The notes under the pieces: generated by a model | What the model was told of the DNA's origin: nothing | What the model saw: only the letters and a program-made list of their open reading frames with translations | Database searches by the model: none | Assembly: GCA_027080605.1 (NCBI GenBank) | Contig: JALWRO010000163.1 | Coordinates: forward strand, 1-5,526 | Length of the DNA: 5,526 nt | Reading direction: 5' to 3' | From: Campylobacterales bacterium | Lineage (GTDB): Bacteria > Campylobacterota > Campylobacteria > Campylobacterales > QNZT01 | Shown: positions 4,385 to 5,526 of the stretch, piece by piece | How positions within the stretch are numbered: position 1 is the stretch's first letter | Layout: each line of letters starts with the position of its first letter | Translations under genes and position numbers: made by a program

Positions 4385-4804
4385 GTGTCGAAAATTTTCC
4401 CTCTTTTGTTTGTCGTATTGCTCCTTGTTGGTTGTGAAGAGAAACATTTTACCCAGATTTACGATGATTCTGTCAAAGGCAATATCGTCAAAGAGGTACG
4501 GCTTTCCGTTACCGATCTGAAACTGCGCAAAGAGTTGGTGCAACTGCTTCAAGCTGAGGGGATTCGCGTGACGGATGAGGCGCCTTATACGCTGGAAGTG
4601 GAGGCGGAAAAGTATCCCCGTCACTGTAACAATCCTCTCACATGCAGTTACGATGCGACATACGACGGCTTCATGAAGATAAGGTTATTACGCGGAATGC
4701 ACCCGCTGTATATGACGCAGCAGGATTATCACGGTGCATTTCATGAAGAAGATGTGCTCAAGCTGGTTGATCGGATGTATGATGATCTGGATTTAAAAAA
4801 ATAG
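4385..4804 (+). CDS. small lipoprotein of unknown function
   Basis: The 139-residue product has a lipoprotein signal: MSKIFPLLFVVLLLVGC with lipobox LVGC at 14-17, giving lipidated Cys17 followed by EEK. The absence of Asp at +2 is compatible with outer-membrane sorting by the E. coli rule, which may not hold here. The mature domain has a strand 'NIVKEVRLSVTD', an amphipathic helix 'KLRKELVQLLQAEGI', then 'YTLEVEAEKY' and 'YDGFMKIRLLR'. This alpha/beta pattern resembles small periplasmic lipoproteins that bind a partner. Cys81 and Cys87 (HCNNPLTC) are close enough for a disulfide. It starts divergently from the 47-residue gene, with 94 bases between the two start codons. No family is recognised. 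Confidence 0.78.
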   Translation: MSKIFPLLFVVLLLVGCEEKHFTQIYDDSVKGNIVKEVRLSVTDLKLRKELVQLLQAEGIRVTDEAPYTLEVEAEKYPRHCNNPLTCSYDATYDGFMKIRLLRGMHPLYMTQQDYHGAFHEEDVLKLVDRMYDDLDLKK

Positions 4805-4821
4805 AAACTTTTCCGCTTTTC

Positions 4822-4848
4822 TAAAAAATATTTTCTCTCTGTCGATAT
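4822..4848 (+). promoter_or_regulatory. sigma28 (FliA)-type promoter for the chemoreceptor gene
   Basis: TAAAAAAT (4822-4829), 11 bases, then GTCGATAT (4841-4848). The FliA consensus is TAAAGTTT-N11-GCCGATAA, and Campylobacter sigma28 sites carry CGATAT-like -10 boxes. TAAA and CGATA match exactly with the exact spacing. Start would be near 4855, upstream of the SD AGGAG (4866-4870). Confidence 0.6.
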
Positions 4849-4878
4849 AGAAGTAATTCACAATCAGGAGAATCAAAA

Positions 4879-5526
4879 ATGTTTGGAAGAAGTACAACGA
4901 AAGCACCTTCATATACCGATACACACGCGCAGAGCAATTCCCGTGTCGAGATGCTCGAACATGAAAACCGCCAGTTAAGAGACCAGATCGCACAACTGCA
5001 GAGTACGCTGCACTACTATCAGGATAACAGCAAAGAAGAGATTACCAAAGTAAGAGAAGAACTGTTGCGTACACTGCTCGGCAGTTACGAAGACGGTGTC
5101 AGGTTTTTGCAAAATACCATCGATGAAAACCTCTTTATGCTGAACAATATCAATGCACTCAATGACAAGACACTGAACAGAGTCAGTGAAGTGGAGTCTC
5201 AGACAGGTGTAATCGAAGGATCTGTCGAAAATATTCAGCAATATACGGAGCAACTTCGTGACGACTCTTCGGCGTTGAACGATTCTGTCAATTCTATTGC
5301 GGAAATTATCAACCTTATTAAAGATATTTCAGATCAGACCAATCTACTGGCGCTCAATGCTGCCATCGAAGCGGCGCGTGCCGGTGAGCATGGACGCGGC
5401 TTTGCGGTTGTTGCCGATGAGGTACGAAAACTGGCGGAGAGAACGCAGAAAGCGACACAGGAAGTGGAGATTAACATCAGCGGTCTGAAACAAAACTCCA
5501 ATACGATGATGCAGATTTCAGAGACG
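4879..5526 (+). CDS. soluble methyl-accepting chemotaxis protein, 5' part
   Basis: The first 216 codons are present and the gene runs off the right edge, still open. It begins MFGRSTTKAPSYTD with no signal peptide or membrane segment, so it is a cytoplasmic receptor. Residues 21-68 are a charged, heptad-like coiled coil (VEMLEHENRQLRDQIAQL). Residues 137-193 are the signalling tip shared by all MCPs: 'DISDQTNLLALNAAIEAARA' (149-168), GEHGRGF (169-175) and VVADEVRKLAERTQ (177-190), which contact CheA and CheW. The MFG start and short N-terminal region recall H. pylori TlpD, a cytoplasmic energy or oxidant sensor that ends in a zinc-binding CZB domain; that part would be outside the window. There is no room for a large sensing domain before the tip, so sensing would be C-terminal. 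The start is set by AGGAG at 4866-4870, eight bases upstream. Confidence 0.93.
   Translation, partial: MFGRSTTKAPSYTDTHAQSNSRVEMLEHENRQLRDQIAQLQSTLHYYQDNSKEEITKVREELLRTLLGSYEDGVRFLQNTIDENLFMLNNINALNDKTLNRVSEVESQTGVIEGSVENIQQYTEQLRDDSSALNDSVNSIAEIINLIKDISDQTNLLALNAAIEAARAGEHGRGFAVVADEVRKLAERTQKATQEVEINISGLKQNSNTMMQISET

Noticed and set aside
4802..4823. TAGAAA/TTTCTA hairpin after the lipoprotein gene as a terminator.
   Set aside because: Only 6 A/T-rich pairs and followed by A residues, so too weak to support; it also overlaps the predicted sigma28 promoter.
1..5526. CRISPR arrays, tRNA, rRNA, insertion sequences.
   Set aside because: No regularly spaced direct repeats, no cloverleaf or rRNA-like sequence, and no transposase frame or terminal inverted repeats were seen.

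Overview
The window looks like chromosome from a Campylobacterota (epsilonproteobacterial) sulfur-oxidising relative, for example of the Sulfurovum, Sulfuricurvum or Sulfurimonas type. The basis is the set of periplasmic redox and sulfur-family proteins, the A/T-rich Shine-Dalgarno (SD) sites, and a soluble TlpD-like chemoreceptor. Coding DNA is about 45-50% GC by eye. The genus cannot be fixed from sequence reading alone.

Region 1 (1-3585) is one co-directional block. It opens with the last 43 codons of a gene whose tail resembles the C-terminus of SoxB/5'-nucleotidase-type proteins (tentative). Next come an OprP/OprO-like outer-membrane porin (224-1375), a periplasmic c-type cytochrome fused to a thioredoxin-like domain (1454-2209), a secreted DsrE-family protein that overlaps it by 4 bases (2206-2637), and a secreted protein with two DUF302-like units (2668-3585). 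The last three have tight spacing and good SD sites. A large inverted repeat separates the porin from the cytochrome gene, and a smaller hairpin lies just before the porin. Taken together, the block reads as an envelope module: a pore in the outer membrane and thiol, sulfur and electron carriers in the periplasm. It plausibly serves oxidation of inorganic sulfur compounds.

Region 2 (3586-4384) is mostly non-coding and partly very AT-rich (about 22-35% GC). It holds an unplaced 52-codon open frame that directly continues the reading frame of the DUF302 gene, two good sigma70-like promoters, and two copies of the palindrome CTTGCAAG placed at those promoters. It also holds two short convergent genes: a basic 49-residue protein on + (3975-4124) and a 47-residue single-helix envelope protein on - (4147-4290), with a hairpin at the + gene's stop codon.

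Region 3 (4385-5526) has a GTG-started lipoprotein of unknown function (4385-4804), then the first 216 codons of a soluble methyl-accepting chemotaxis protein (4879 to window end). The chemoreceptor is preceded by a close match to a sigma28 (FliA) promoter. No rRNA, tRNA, CRISPR array or insertion sequence was seen.
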